NCBI GenBank assembly: GCA_015478945.1
Contig: JABUQX010088833.1
Span: 1-22,500, forward strand
Source of the DNA: Trachelipus rathkii
Taxonomy: Eukaryota; Arthropoda; Malacostraca; Isopoda; Trachelipodidae
DNA: 22,500 nt
Direction: 5' to 3'
The translations under genes and the position numbers were made by a program. Position 1 is the first letter of the stretch. Each line of letters begins with the position of its first letter. Below the pieces are notes generated by a model, which saw nothing but the letters and a program-made list of their open reading frames with translations, ran no database searches and was not told the DNA's origin. Of this stretch, positions 9,985-19,625 are shown in pieces.

Positions 9985-11440
9985 ATATAAAGGGGTATGT
10001 CGTTATTATCTTATACTGGTGGAATGATGTATTCCTTATTTATAATATATTTATTATTAGTTGTCTAATTATATTTGGATTTAACTTGTTAATTACATAT
10101 ATGGGTGCGTATCCTATTAAATGTATATAATGTTTTGCCTCAATATATATATATATATATAATTTAATATTTAATACTATATATTAATATAATTAATATA
10201 ATCTTTGGTATTTTTTGTGTAATTAAATTTAATAAGAATATTCTAGTAATAAGGTTGGAATTTTAAAATCATTTTTAAATATTATAATATATATTAATAT
10301 GATAATTACATATATTATTATATATATAATTATTATTATATAATATATATATAATTAATATATATATATATATAATATATATACTATATACTATTATTAA
10401 TAATATTAATAGTAATTTATATAGAACTATATATATAATAAATATATATAATACTATATGAAATAATAGATAATATAATATAATTATACTATTAATTACA
10501 TATATATATGATAATATATACTTGATTGTGTATACGATGTATGTGATCGGTGTTGATTTTAGATTTGTGATGTATGGCTGGTCAAGTAAATATGTATCCG
10601 GGTATCATAATGATGTGAGTAGCAAAACTAAAATAGATAAAAAAATATCTAGTGTGCTTAATATAAAAGAAATAAGATAGACATTATAGTAAAGCTGAGC
10701 TATCTAATGAATAGTATCTATCAGTATTTATGGAGGTAGAATGGGTATAGATAAACTAAAGTGAGTTATAAAATTTCCCTACTCCATAGATATATACTTA
10801 AGAGCTACCCCTATTAAGTGGAGAGGATTAAGATTGCCATGAAGAAGGCCTATATATACTAGAAACCTAATATATATATAATATAGTATTATATATACCT
10901 ATCGAATCATTAGGTCAGTAGTTTAGTCATTAAACGTTCTTGGGTTAGATTTTCTCACCCATTATGATGGTTACGGGTACGTAATTAGCAATTATATAGA
11001 AGTGACGTAGAGTAGTATAGTATGCTAATATAAGTTAAACGAGACTAGGTATCTATTAATATATAGGTTAGTCGAATGTGCTAATTGCGTTATTAAAATC
11101 CATATAAAAGTACTCCACTTAGGTATAATCTATAGACATGACGTAAATTCCCTCAAATAAGGACTGCACCTTATAAAAAATCTATTATTACTAGTTGAAT
11201 TACCATCTACCTATGATAAATACTATAATTTATATTTGGTAGTAAAGTACTCTAATTAGGAATGAAAAGTATAATATTGAAATTAATACTAATATCATAA
11301 CAATTAGAGGTTAAAAATCTCATTCCCACTGTGGACTAGAGAGATTTAGAGACTGGAGAAAGTACTAATAATGTATGGTGTATTATGTGTGTAAAATATA
11401 ATTATTATTTAAATAAATTAAATATATGTATAAATAAAAT
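9985..11440. other. Very AT-rich stretch with (TA)n runs, no gene seen
   Basis: Long interrupted (TA)n runs occupy about 10146-10200 and 10290-10510. A larger inverted repeat pairs TATGGAGgTAG (10729-10739) with CTACTCCATA (10779-10788). All frames are closed by frequent stops. A tRNA-like look near 10915-10985 was examined and not accepted. Confidence 0.6.
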
Positions 11441-11860
11441 ACTTGTCTATGTATATAATGTCGTGACATTACTAGCTATCTTTGTATGAAACGATAATAA
11501 GTTTTACTTTGCGAAGCGTCCTGGTGGGAATGGCTATTTTCCATGTTGAAAGCATATTATCGTGTTCTTTCAGTCACCATATCTACTCTATATGTTTGCC
11601 TGCTACTGCTGTGATGGCTGAAATCATCCTATAGCCTTTCCCGTGATTGGTTGAAATATCCCTTATCTCCTAGACTTGTGTTTGTTCCAGTAATATTGCA
11701 TTATCTTCTTCTCTCGAGACTTATTTTCGTCATATTCGTTTTAGATTTGAACGTGTTAGAAGGTTGTGCTCTTTCTTAAAATGATTTTTTGTTGTTAAAG
11801 TATTGACAATGTTAATGCGAAAAACGTTTGTTAGCGTTAGCGCAATTTATTCGTCAGTCA
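11440..11860. other. Non-repetitive spacer, nothing recognised
   Basis: Mixed-composition sequence leading into the tandem repeat. Short open frames exist but none shows a recognisable family or splice-bounded exon. Confidence 0.4.
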
Positions 11861-12820
11861 GTGTGATACTTAGACAAACAAGGTTATGATAAATTGTTTG
11901 TTAAAAATATCAGTTAATGTAAAATTAGCATTGATATGCTGTTTGCAGATATGCTTGAAAAAGTGTGAATAGGTACGTTTGTATGTAATGTTAGCTGTTT
12001 ACTGTTGTTAAGTATAAGTAGAACTTTGTTAATGTAACAGTTTTCGTGTTAAGGTATGTTAATTTTGTCGTGGTATATTATATTATCTTAGTTCAGGTGT
12101 TGCTATGTTGGCTTTTATTAATGTAAAAACATTGTTACGTCAGTAATTATTGCGTGTGTGTGTGTGTGGTGGTGTGTGTGTGTGTCGTGTGTGTGGTGTG
12201 TTGTGGTGTGTGATTTGTGTGTGTGTGTGTGGTCTGTGAATAAAAAAGTGTGTGTGCAATTACACATAGTTAGGTAGGATACGTTAAATCTTTGTAAAAT
12301 ATTACTATGTTAATGTAAAATTAAACATTGATATGTTAAGACATATATGAAAAATGTGAATAGGTTACGTTTCTGTATGCTATTTTGGTTACTTTACTGC
12401 TGTTAGTATGGAAATTTGTTAATGTTAGCTGTTTATTCGTGCTAAAGGTATGTTAGGCTTTGTCGTTGTACATGATATTCTTAGTTTAGGTGATGCTATG
12501 TTAGCTTTATTATATGTGAAAACTTAGTCTATATTCCGTCTATCTCTAATGTGTGTGTGTGTGTGTGGTGTGTGTGTGTGTGTAGTGTATGTGTGTGTTT
12601 GTGTAGCGTGTGCCGATTCTATTCTTGAGTTATTACAATCGTTAGCGTTAAGGGATACGATAAAATCCTTTGTTAAATATACTATGTTAATGTAAAATTG
12701 AACATTGATTATGTTTAAAGTCATGCATGAAACACAGTGTGAATATGTTTACCGTTTTTTTGATGCTATGTTAGTTTATTAATGCTTATAAGTATGGAAA
12801 TTTGTTAATGTTACTGTTTT
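11860..12820 (+). repeat. Three-copy tandem repeat, unit about 380-395 bp with internal (GT)n
   Basis: The marker GTTAATGTAAAATT begins at 11913, 12309 and 12686, giving periods of 396 and 377. After each marker the same words follow in order: ATTGATATG or similar, a GTGAATA word, GCTGTTTA/ACTG, TTTGTTAATGT, GTATGTTA, GATGCTATGTT. Copies 1 and 2 then run into GT-rich microsatellites (12157-12239 and 12551-12605). Copy 3 is cut short by the (TA)n array at 12820. Copies differ by many substitutions and indels, so this is an old low-copy satellite or tandemly duplicated repeat, not a gene. Confidence 0.8.
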
Positions 12821-12821
12821 T

Positions 12822-12836
12822 ATATATATATAATAT

Positions 12837-12876
<40 letters not shown>

Positions 12877-12935
12877 GTATATGACTATCATATATATATA
12901 TATATATCATATAGCTATAATTATATATATATATA
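12822..12935. repeat. (TA)n microsatellite
   Basis: A nearly pure TA array with a few interruptions (TATATAGTATATGACTATC in the middle). It truncates the third copy of the tandem repeat. Confidence 0.9.
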
Positions 12936-13136
12936 AAGGTTCTACCACCCTTGTTCGAAATGTTACCAATTAAAATATATTTAATTTAAGTCTCTTTTTA
13001 AAAAAAAGTTTTAGAAAAAGGGTAATGTGAAATACGAAATATTATATGATTGAACAGAAAATAGGAAGTGAGCATTATTTTTGATTAAATAGTGCAGTAT
13101 GGGTAAAAGCAGCTAAAGGCAGTACAAACATGAGGT

Positions 13137-13157
13137 GGGTGGGGGTGGGGGATGGGG
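13137..13157 (+). other. G-quadruplex motif
   Basis: Four G runs of 3, 5, 5 and 4 bases are separated by loops of one, one and two bases. This satisfies the common G4 definition with very short loops, and it stands out in DNA that is otherwise AT-rich. No gene start is recognised beside it. Confidence 0.75.
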
Positions 13158-13215
13158 CCGCTGGAGGCTGTTTGCTGTAGTGTTTTACTGCTTTATTGCT
13201 TTATGGTCGCTAAAA

Positions 13216-13382
13216 TCATGTTTTTCGTGGAAATTTAACAACTTTTTTCTAGAAACAATGTTTTTGAAAACAAAATGTTTTTCAAAAAAATAAAATGTTT
13301 TTTCATAAAAGGAGAGAAATGTTTTTTCGAAAAACAAAAAATGTGTTTTCATCAAAAGACAATGTTTTTCAAAAAAAAAAAC
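13216..13382. repeat. A/T-rich minisatellite of ATGTTTTTC-AAAA units
   Basis: ATGTTTTT-like words start at 13258, 13275, 13295, 13319, 13341 and 13362 (spacing 17-24 bases), each followed by an A-rich half, so each unit is itself roughly palindromic. A diverged unit begins at 13218. Both strands therefore carry F/K/E-rich open frames (13185-13430 minus, 13275-13523 plus), which are by-products of the repeat and not genes. Confidence 0.75.
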
Positions 13383-13437
13383 CGATTTGAAGAATGCATC
13401 GAAGAAATAATAAATCTTATCCTTCGACATGAAGAAA

Positions 13438-13512
13438 TTTTAACTTTAACTTTAACTTCTATCTCCAACTTTATAATTAACTCTAGCTTTAACTTTAACT
13501 TTAACTCTAACT
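13438..13512 (+). repeat. (AACTTT)n hexamer microsatellite
   Basis: Repeated AACTTT units with AACTCT and AACTTC variants. The unit is not the TTAGG telomere repeat of arthropods, so a telomeric origin is not supported. Confidence 0.8.
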
Positions 13513-13595
13513 GTTTTTGGTAATGAAACAGCTTTTCTATAATTAAAATACCATCAGTTTGAAAATAAAAATGTTAGACTATGTGTATACGACAT

Positions 13596-13650
13596 TGAGT
13601 TAAAACCATACACATACACACATACACATATACACATGTATACACATACA
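13596..13650 (+). repeat. CA-rich (ACACAT)n microsatellite
   Basis: Alternating ACACAT and ATACAC units with a few interruptions. The minus-strand frame with C/V/Y repeats covering 13554-13754 is a by-product. Confidence 0.75.
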
Positions 13651-13853
13651 CGACATCTTTTATATATACAGGACTTGCATATAGCATACATTAAAACACC
13701 GTCGAGTGCCAAGTTTAACTTGAATATCTCGGTTGTACAACATATATATACCATTGTGTATGACTAAGAGAGAATCAACTTAAGTGTCTCTGTGTTAAGT
13801 TTCATATATAATTTGTCAGCAACATAGGGCGTGCTACATATATTCTATACAAA

Positions 13854-13985
13854 TGGGCTGTCTGATAGAGCGTTAAGTTCTACTGTATTATTAACTTATA
13901 TCCTTTTGAAATTTCATTTAAAAGGGTAAAAACGCACATTTTGGGGTTCGGCCCCCATCTCAATTGGTGTCCGCTAGACACCTGA
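13854..13985 (+). repeat. Possible tRNA-derived SINE fragment with two adjacent hairpins
   Basis: GGGCTGTCTGATAGAGCG (from 13855) resembles a tRNA D-arm/A-box with the typical TAGAGCG ending. About 90 bases on, GGTTCGGCCCC (13945-13955) resembles a B-box/T-arm, and GGGG/CCCC flanks it as a stem (13943-13955). A second perfect hairpin, GGTGTC-CGCTA-GACACC, follows at 13966-13982. The A-to-B distance is too long for a normal tRNA. A decayed SINE is the most likely reading, with chance as the alternative. Confidence 0.3.
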
Positions 13986-14094
13986 GTGTATTTGAAACTA
14001 TGTTATTGCATATTCCTTGCTTAAGGTCTGTAAACTATATGTTTTTATAAAATTATTGATAAAAATATTTGAATAGTTTACATTGATATCACAA

Positions 14095-14175
14095 GTAGAG
14101 GAGAGAGAGCACGGAGAGAGAGAGAGAGAGAGACGACGCGAAGAGAGAGAGAGAAGAGAGAGAGAGAGGAGAGCA
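14095..14175 (+). repeat. (GA)n microsatellite
   Basis: A purine-only GAGA run with few interruptions. The R/E-rich + frame and L/S-rich minus frame across it are artefacts of the repeat. Confidence 0.9.
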
Positions 14176-14210
14176 ACTCTACACACATTGGCTGATTGGA
14201 TCCGTATCAC

Positions 14211-14395
14211 CTACTCTATAAGAAAATTGTTCAATAGACATCGATTCATCTGTATCACTATAATACGTTACTTCGGTTACGGCTAATAATGCTTGAACTA
14301 ATGTTGTAATCGTAAAAGTAGTATAATCTTCATCCCGCCTTTTAACTACTTCTGCTAAGAAAAGAGCTCGCTCAAGTACCGAACCTTCTATACCA
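14211..14395 (-). CDS. Unidentified exon candidate (minus strand)
   Basis: The minus-strand frame is open from 14478 down to 14182 (99 codons). Its middle part has exon-like borders: a T-rich tract ending TTACTTTCTGTAG places an acceptor just before 14395, and GAGTAG|GTGATA offers a donor after 14211. Between them the peptide is acidic and helix-prone, starting GIEGSVLERALFLAEVV and ending with a Y/S/D/E-rich part (TYYSDTDESMSIEQFSYR). It has the amino-acid mixture of a real soluble protein and contains no repeat. I do not recognise the family. It could instead be a chance ORF beside the GA tract. Confidence 0.35.
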
Positions 14396-14547
14396 CTACA
14401 GAAAGTAATTATCAAAAAAAGATTTTTTACGAGGTGAGTTATATTAAACACCTTAAAGTATATCATGTTTCGTTTCATTACCTACTCAAAACATTAAATC
14501 ATTTGTATCAATACACAGTGAAACTTTATTTGTTTGTATGTTGTGTA

Positions 14548-14761
14548 TTCGTAAATGTTAAAACATTCGCCCTACGACGTACGTTAATTTAGCACTTTAT
14601 ACCGAATAATATATGCACATGTGCGTGTGGTCGTGGTATGTATGGCTGTATGTTGGTGTGCTGTGTGTGTGTGTTTGTGGTGTGTGTGTGTGTGTGTGCG
14701 ATGTGTGGTTGTGGGTGTTCTGTGTAGACTTCGTAAATGTTAAAACATTCGCCCTACGACG
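14548..14761 (+). repeat. Perfect 32-bp direct repeat, period 182, with GT-rich spacer
   Basis: The same 32 bases occur at 14548-14579 and 14730-14761, beginning TTCGTAAATGTTAAAACATT and ending CCTACGACG. A shorter related word (ATTCGTAATTGGTGAATA) occurs near 15032. Each follows GT-rich sequence. This suggests a decayed tandem repeat of about 180 bp with a strongly kept core. Confidence 0.8.
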
Positions 14762-14794
14762 AATATTGTTTTGGCCTTAATACCTATTATAACT

Positions 14795-14990
14795 AATATA
14801 TATATACTATATTATATATATAGTATATATATATAGTATATGATATATATATATCAAGTATATAAAGTATGATATATATAATAAGATATTGATATATATA
14901 TACTATTATAATGATATATAATAATATAAATATATATATATAGTATATATATATATATATATATATATATACTATATATAGTATATACTA
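14795..14990. repeat. (TA)n array
   Basis: A long interrupted TA microsatellite with TAGTATA interruptions, able to fold back on itself. No other content. Confidence 0.9.
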
Positions 14991-15157
14991 TATGCTGTGG
15001 TTGTGTGTGTGTGCCTAAGTATGTGCCTTATGTATTCGTAATTGGTGAATATCTGACTCTTTGAAATGTTATTCGTACACTGTACAATATATTACTGTTT
15101 AATTCCCTTCACGCTGTGTTGTGTGCTGGGTATGTGTGGTGTGTGATCGTCATGTAC

Positions 15158-15262
15158 GTATATACTATATATTATATATATATATATATATATATTTTAT
15201 ATATAATATATTATATAACTTATATAATATATAATTATATATAATATATATATGATATATTT
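15158..15262. repeat. (TA)n array
   Basis: An interrupted TA microsatellite following a GT-rich segment (15110-15150). Confidence 0.9.
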
Positions 15263-15269
15263 CAAGTAG

Positions 15270-15590
15270 TGTGTGGTGGTGTGGTAATGGTGCCGAGATT
15301 ATGTCTGTGTAGTTTATTAACGGTGAATCCTTCTCGTTGTAGATGTTTCATTATAGGAATGCGTCCATTTTTATGACCCGTTCGGCTGTCTCAATATGAA
15401 GAGGTGGTTTCGCTTGTCACAACTCTTGTGAGCGCGTGGCTGGCAACGAACAGCGCTTACTTCTTTTTTTGTATGACGGTCGTTATCTGGAATGACTGCG
15501 AGGGTATGGAATCGGTGGTTTTGTGACTATGAAGTCTGTGGTTATCTGAATAACTTATACCGCAAAAAAACTTTTGTATTGGTAATATCA
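15270..15590. other. Mixed-composition island between (TA)n arrays, nothing recognised
   Basis: A complex, moderately GC-containing segment bounded by TA arrays on both sides. The + strand has a 47-codon frame around 15388-15530 and the minus strand has S/K/R-rich frames. None matches a family by eye. It may be a fragment of a repeat. Confidence 0.35.
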
Positions 15591-15595
15591 TAATA

Positions 15596-15740
15596 GTATA
15601 TATATATATATATATATATATTAATACTATATTATTATATAATATATATATATATATATAATATATATATATAATATATATATATAGATTATATTAATAT
15701 ATTATAATATGATAATAATATATAAGTCAGTCTATATTAT
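15596..15740. repeat. (TA)n array
   Basis: Nearly pure TA in its first two thirds, then TATTAATA variants. Confidence 0.9.
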
Positions 15741-16128
15741 AGATATATAAGCATTTAGCTGGAGTAAAAAAGAGTCGAGTTTATCATTTGAACGTAAGAG
15801 AAAAAGTAAATAATAAAATTGTTGCAATTAATTTCTTTAACATTCGTTTAGCTCAATCGGTTAAAGCCAAAGGGCAATAGGCAAGATTATTAATTTATTT
15901 AATAATTGTTTTATTAAATTATTTGTTTTTGGACTGCTTCATATGATGAAATACACACATATCAAAACCTTTGCCATCTTTATACCAGCTGAAACTATCT
16001 CTATATTCATTAAAATAATATTATGTTAAAATAATTGGATTAAAACAATGTTATTCTCGACATATTTTAACATAGTTGTTAATTTTTATTTTGAGTTGGT
16101 ATGATATTTAACTATTATTGTTAATTAC

Positions 16129-16282
16129 CATTCCTTGTGTAGCTGCGTCTTCTTCCCAAGAGCGTTTTCGCTAAACTTTCTTGCTCTGAATAGAATGTAA
16201 GCGAGATGGAAGTAGAAGAAACAGTTGGCTAAAAGTACGATCGAAATGTAGCAATTGATGTAGAGCCAAAATGCCCTCTTAT
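16129..16282 (-). CDS. Exon candidate resembling a Methuselah-like GPCR transmembrane segment
   Basis: On the minus strand a pyrimidine-rich acceptor (TTATTATTTTACCAG) precedes 16282, and GAATG|GTAATT offers a donor after 16129. The 154-base exon encodes a single hydrophobic helix (FWLYINCYISIVLLANCFFY, then FHLAYILF), flanked by charged residues RARKFSENALGKKTQLHKEW. The aromatic W.Y start, the N in mid-helix and the basic tail are like TM5 and the following cytoplasmic loop of Methuselah-type class B receptors, plasma-membrane signalling proteins that are abundant in arthropods. The match is recalled, not computed. No neighbouring exon was found within the window, so this could be an isolated exon in a long gene, a pseudogene piece or chance. 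Confidence 0.4.
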
Positions 16283-16439
16283 CTGGTAAAATAATAATAA
16301 TAAAAAAATGTTTATTAAATGCAACACAAATAATGACCAAAATATCAGAAATTCAGTAACATTATAGTGACCTCAGAAGTGACCTCATAAATTGCGTAAT
16401 TTGATTCGTTAACATACATAACTGAAATGTAGGCCCAAA

Positions 16440-16519
16440 TTTTTTCAGTGATGACGTAATAATATATTACTTCAGTGATGACGTAATACATTATTACGTC
16501 AACTCATCACTGAAAAAAG
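16440..16519. repeat. TGACGTAAT-containing palindrome, MITE-like
   Basis: TTTTTCAGTGATGACGTAAT (16441-16460) is matched in inverted orientation by ATTACGTCAactcATCACTGAAAAA (16493-16517), with a four-base insertion. A further copy of TTCAGTGATGACGTAAT lies inside (16471-16487) and pairs with 16493-16500 as GACGTAAT-acatt-ATTACGTC. The CAGTG start is compatible with hAT-type termini, and TGACGTAA is CRE/bZIP-site-like. A remnant of a small foldback element is likely. Confidence 0.6.
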
Positions 16520-16955
16520 TTTCAGCGACGAAGTAAAAATATATTAATCTATGGCAACTTTAATAATAAAATCCCATTAAATATATAATGCCAAAAAATT
16601 TTGATGTTTTGGTTTTCTCTTTTGGCAAAGTTATTTTCTTTTCACCCAAATGAAAGGTTAACCCAAGTACGCTAAATGCACTTTCATTAATAAGAACCTT
16701 TCACTAAATATTAAAGATGTTAATGTTGATTTGCAAGGACATACAAATACAGAAGAATGGCCATAAACTGAAGCTGTCCAAGCCTGTAACTGATTGGTTT
16801 CCTTATTGGTACGTGCCGGCTAGACATCCAAACTTAACCAGCGTTCTAAAAAATCCAATAGAGAAATAAAAAAATATTTTTCCCAATAAATTCATGTGTG
16901 ACATTTTCTTATGCGCGCGATTTACCGGCTTCGGGTAAGCCTCATGATAGGAGTG
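16520..16955. other. AT-rich spacer upstream of the hAT remnant
   Basis: No motif was recognised. It could include the 5' non-coding end of the hAT element, but no terminal inverted repeat paired with a downstream partner was found. Confidence 0.4.
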
Positions 16956-16959
16956 CATA

Positions 16960-18660
16960 TTTGTGCCCGCTTACGAATTAGAACGGAGACAGCATGAAAA
17001 CACCATTTTGAATGGAGAAGAAAATGCCACATACCAATCAATTCAGATTCAGAATGAGATCATTTCTCTATGTGTACTACTATAAAGAAAAAATCATCGT
17101 TAGATAGGTAAAGGAAGCGTGCGCGTATAGCTCACTAGCAGATGAAACCGCTGATATTTCTGGAAAAGGAAACAAATTATCCACTAGGATTTGCGCTATT
17201 TCGACAAAAGTCGATGAAGTCAAAAGGAATTTATTGGCTTTGTAGAGCTGAAAGCGCTTCGACGCAACAAAACCATCTGCGGAAGCCATTGACAATTTTG
17301 TCACGACCGAAGAACGGGATCCCGAGAAATCCGTGGGCTGGTCTTCGTATGGCATGCTTCTACGATGTCTGGCAAAAGCAGAGCGACGGTCGTCCAAGCA
17401 ATATTGGCGGACAAAAGTATAAAAAATGAGTTTGTTCCTTCTACGCTCTTCCACACAAACCCCAAATCAATGTACACGATGATTTCTCAAACACCAATAC
17501 CAGAAATCCGCAATACTGCCACCATATAAAGGGAACTATCAAAGACTTACTTACGTGTGTATTCCGAGAGTCGTTCCGGTCATGCGCAGACCAGCCAAAA
17601 TTACTGTGACCTACAACTCCAAGCTATGCCCAGACCACAAATGGTACCTGAACAACACACACGTCGCATCAGAGTCGTTAAGGCAGCCACTTATTTAACG
17701 AATCAGCTCAGATATGAAACTTCCTTTCCATTGAAGGAAATCCGCATACAACGAAAAGACGCTTTTCCTCAGTTGCATTCGTGGTGCATTGTAGTCGTCC
17801 AGCTCTTACGGCTATGATATTAAGCGCCTTTGGTACCCTTCTTCACCCATGGCACCAAGCCCGTGAATAAATGCTCGTCCAATCCATAGACTTGGATATC
17901 GCGCCAAGGGCTCGCAGAGCACAGTTCAGCAGTCCTCCACTGGAAATGGCTTAGGAGCCCATTTGGGAAAAGCATGCAGAAAAAATCACCGATGAAAGTG
18001 TTTAAAAAAGAACGCCTAATAAAAAGCGAAGACGCAATCTGTGGACCTTGATCCTGAATCATACCCACCGGATTTTCGATGGCAGCCAGCACCGCCAAGT
18101 AACCATCCACGCAAAAATTCCCACGTTCTGGTGGAGAAGATCCTTTAAAAAAACTCCCGTTACTAGATTCTACTAACCCTCTTCTTTGGAATTACGGCTT
18201 TTCTACTTGGAAACTAAACGCTCGCCTCAGCGATCTGACATATCTACATCCCTTTACCACATCCTGCTACTCAACTCAAATCGATGAATATAAAGCAAAG
18301 AAGGACAGACTTTTCCATGTCTTCGATAGTTCTTTTACCCCACTGTAGAAAGGCATAGAAGAATGAGCTAGAACTTTGGGACCAGTGAGGGGGTCTGCAA
18401 GGAACAAAGAAACTGCAGCAGTATTCGCAAAACTCGAAAAGACTTTTTGTCCTCCCAGTCTTAAGGTAACTGAACCTTTATCACTCTTCCGCTACAGAAA
18501 AAGGCTTTTGATCGCTACCTCTAATCGTCCAGCCCAGGCACCACCCAGTACAGCGCTAGCAACATCTCTTTCAGTACTCGCGAAAGCGTATCACGTCGAG
18601 ACTTCGGTCTGCGACGAGTACTATGGGAAGCACGACAGTGTTCAAAACGACTGAGGTATG
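16960..18660 (+). pseudogene. Decayed hAT-superfamily transposase (DUF4371/ZMYM-like type)
   Basis: hAT transposases cut and paste their element using an RNase-H-like DDE core. On the + strand, read across several frames, family landmarks occur in order: NATYQSIQIQNEIISLC (about 17025-17077), LADETADISGK (17135-17167, with the first catalytic Asp region), KEFIGFVELKAL (17224-17259), then, after a one-base shift, DATKPSAEAIDNFVT (17261-17305), TMSGK...VQAILADK (17362-17415), WWRRSF (about 18129-18148), and a C-terminal PSTALATSLSVLAK stretch running into an LR.STMG-like motif (about 18540-18632) that resembles the hATC dimerisation domain. The N-terminal BED-type zinc finger is not seen. At least six frame changes make it non-functional. 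The 124-codon minus ORF (17080-17454) and others here are shadows. Family assignment is firm for 17025-17420, weaker downstream. Confidence 0.75.
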
Positions 18661-18955
18661 AATGACTACATAGTGATACCACAGACATTTTGCTGCCTTG
18701 ACAATATATTGATTTATATCTCTATTCAACAGAGTTGATATAAATTGCGGAAGCAAGTGGAAATACCTCCTTTCTTAATAATATTAATTTATCAACAGCG
18801 TCTATATTAGTGTATTTTCTTCTTGGACAGCAAAGTGGATATTTGGAATATTCTTATTTTTTAATTTAAAATAATATTTTGTTTAAAAATATTAATTTCA
18901 TTTAAATATCCATACAACCATCGTTTCTCTAGTTTCTATGTTTCTTCCTTAATAG
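18660..18955. other. AT-rich spacer after the hAT remnant
   Basis: Contains an inverted pair around TTGATTTATATCTCTA and TTGATATAAATTGC but no convincing terminal repeat, and no gene. Confidence 0.4.
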
Positions 18956-18959
18956 AGAT

Positions 18960-19290
18960 ATCATATATATTATTATATATATAATATGTATATATATATA
19001 TTATATATATATAAATATATATACTTAATTATATATATATATATGATATATTATACCTATATACTATATATATATAATATATATTAACTATATAATGATA
19101 TACTATATTATACTCAATAAGATATGCTAAGATATATTATACTATAGATGATATATAAATAATATGTATATAATAAATAAATTAATTACATAGTCGAACG
19201 GTTATATTATATATATATACTATACTATATATATAAATATATATATATACTATTATATAATATATATTATATATATATATTATATATAAG
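18960..19290. repeat. Long interrupted (TA)n array
   Basis: About 330 bases almost entirely of TA with scattered interruptions. No coding content. Confidence 0.9.
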
Positions 19291-19345
19291 CTCTCATCAG
19301 AATTTAAGTTGCCCCCTAGCTTGAAGCTGGCGACCGCCCACTGTA
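19291..19345. other. Small GC-containing island between (TA)n arrays
   Basis: About 55 bases with GCCCCCTAGCTTGAAGCTGG, including the short palindrome AGCTTGAAGCT. Probably a fragment of a repeat split by TA expansion. Nothing more can be said. Confidence 0.4.
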
Positions 19346-19470
19346 TACTATATATATATATTGCTATAATTATAATTACTATATATAATCATATCACTGA
19401 ATAATATATATCATTCATATACTAATATACTACTTACTATATATTATATATATTATATATATATATATAC
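19346..19470. repeat. (TA)n array
   Basis: Interrupted TA microsatellite with ATCATATCACTG-type breaks. Confidence 0.85.
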
Positions 19471-19612
19471 TGAGACACAGTACAAGTACTCTCAGATAAA
19501 TTGTTCTCTTCAAGTACAAGTACAATTAATCTAGGAATCTTGATCAAGTACAAGACAAGAACCAAGTAAATGGTTTTATTCAAAGTACAAGTACTTTATG
19601 AAAACTTGCAAT
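19471..19612. repeat. AAGTAC/GTACAAGTAC-rich fragment, possible hAT-type subterminal region
   Basis: GTACAAGTAC or CAAGTACAAG words occur around 19480-19489, 19511-19523, 19545-19554 and 19583-19594 within about 115 bases. Dense AAGTACTTGTAC motifs are known from the ends of some non-autonomous hAT elements in arthropods. No inverted terminal repeat or target-site duplication could be paired here, so the assignment is tentative. Confidence 0.45.
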
Positions 19613-19625
19613 ATATATATATATT

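Noticed and set aside
10915..10985. Mitochondrial-type tRNA (GTTTAGTCATTAAAC D-arm-like, TGGGT/ACCCA stem)
   Set aside because: The anticodon loop would be 11 bases and no acceptor stem could be closed.
13185..13430. F/E/K-rich minus-strand ORF as a repeat protein
   Set aside because: Explained by an A/T-rich, near-palindromic minisatellite with both strands open.
13438..13512. Telomere-like repeat
   Set aside because: The unit is AACTTT, not TTAGG or TTAGGG, and it is internal.
15841..15885. tRNA gene starting at the A-box-like TAGCTCAATCGGTTAAAGC
   Set aside because: The A-box match is excellent, but no B-box, anticodon arm or acceptor pairing follows; at most a 5' tRNA fragment.
17080..17454. 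Longest ORF in the window (124 codons, minus strand) as a gene
   Set aside because: The opposite strand carries ordered hAT transposase motifs; this frame is antisense to them and has no motif of its own.
18376..18654. A retrotransposon gag-like fragment (LEKTF..., LAK, EYY words)
   Set aside because: The same bases fit better as the hAT C-terminal dimerisation region, in order after the other hAT motifs and on the same strand.
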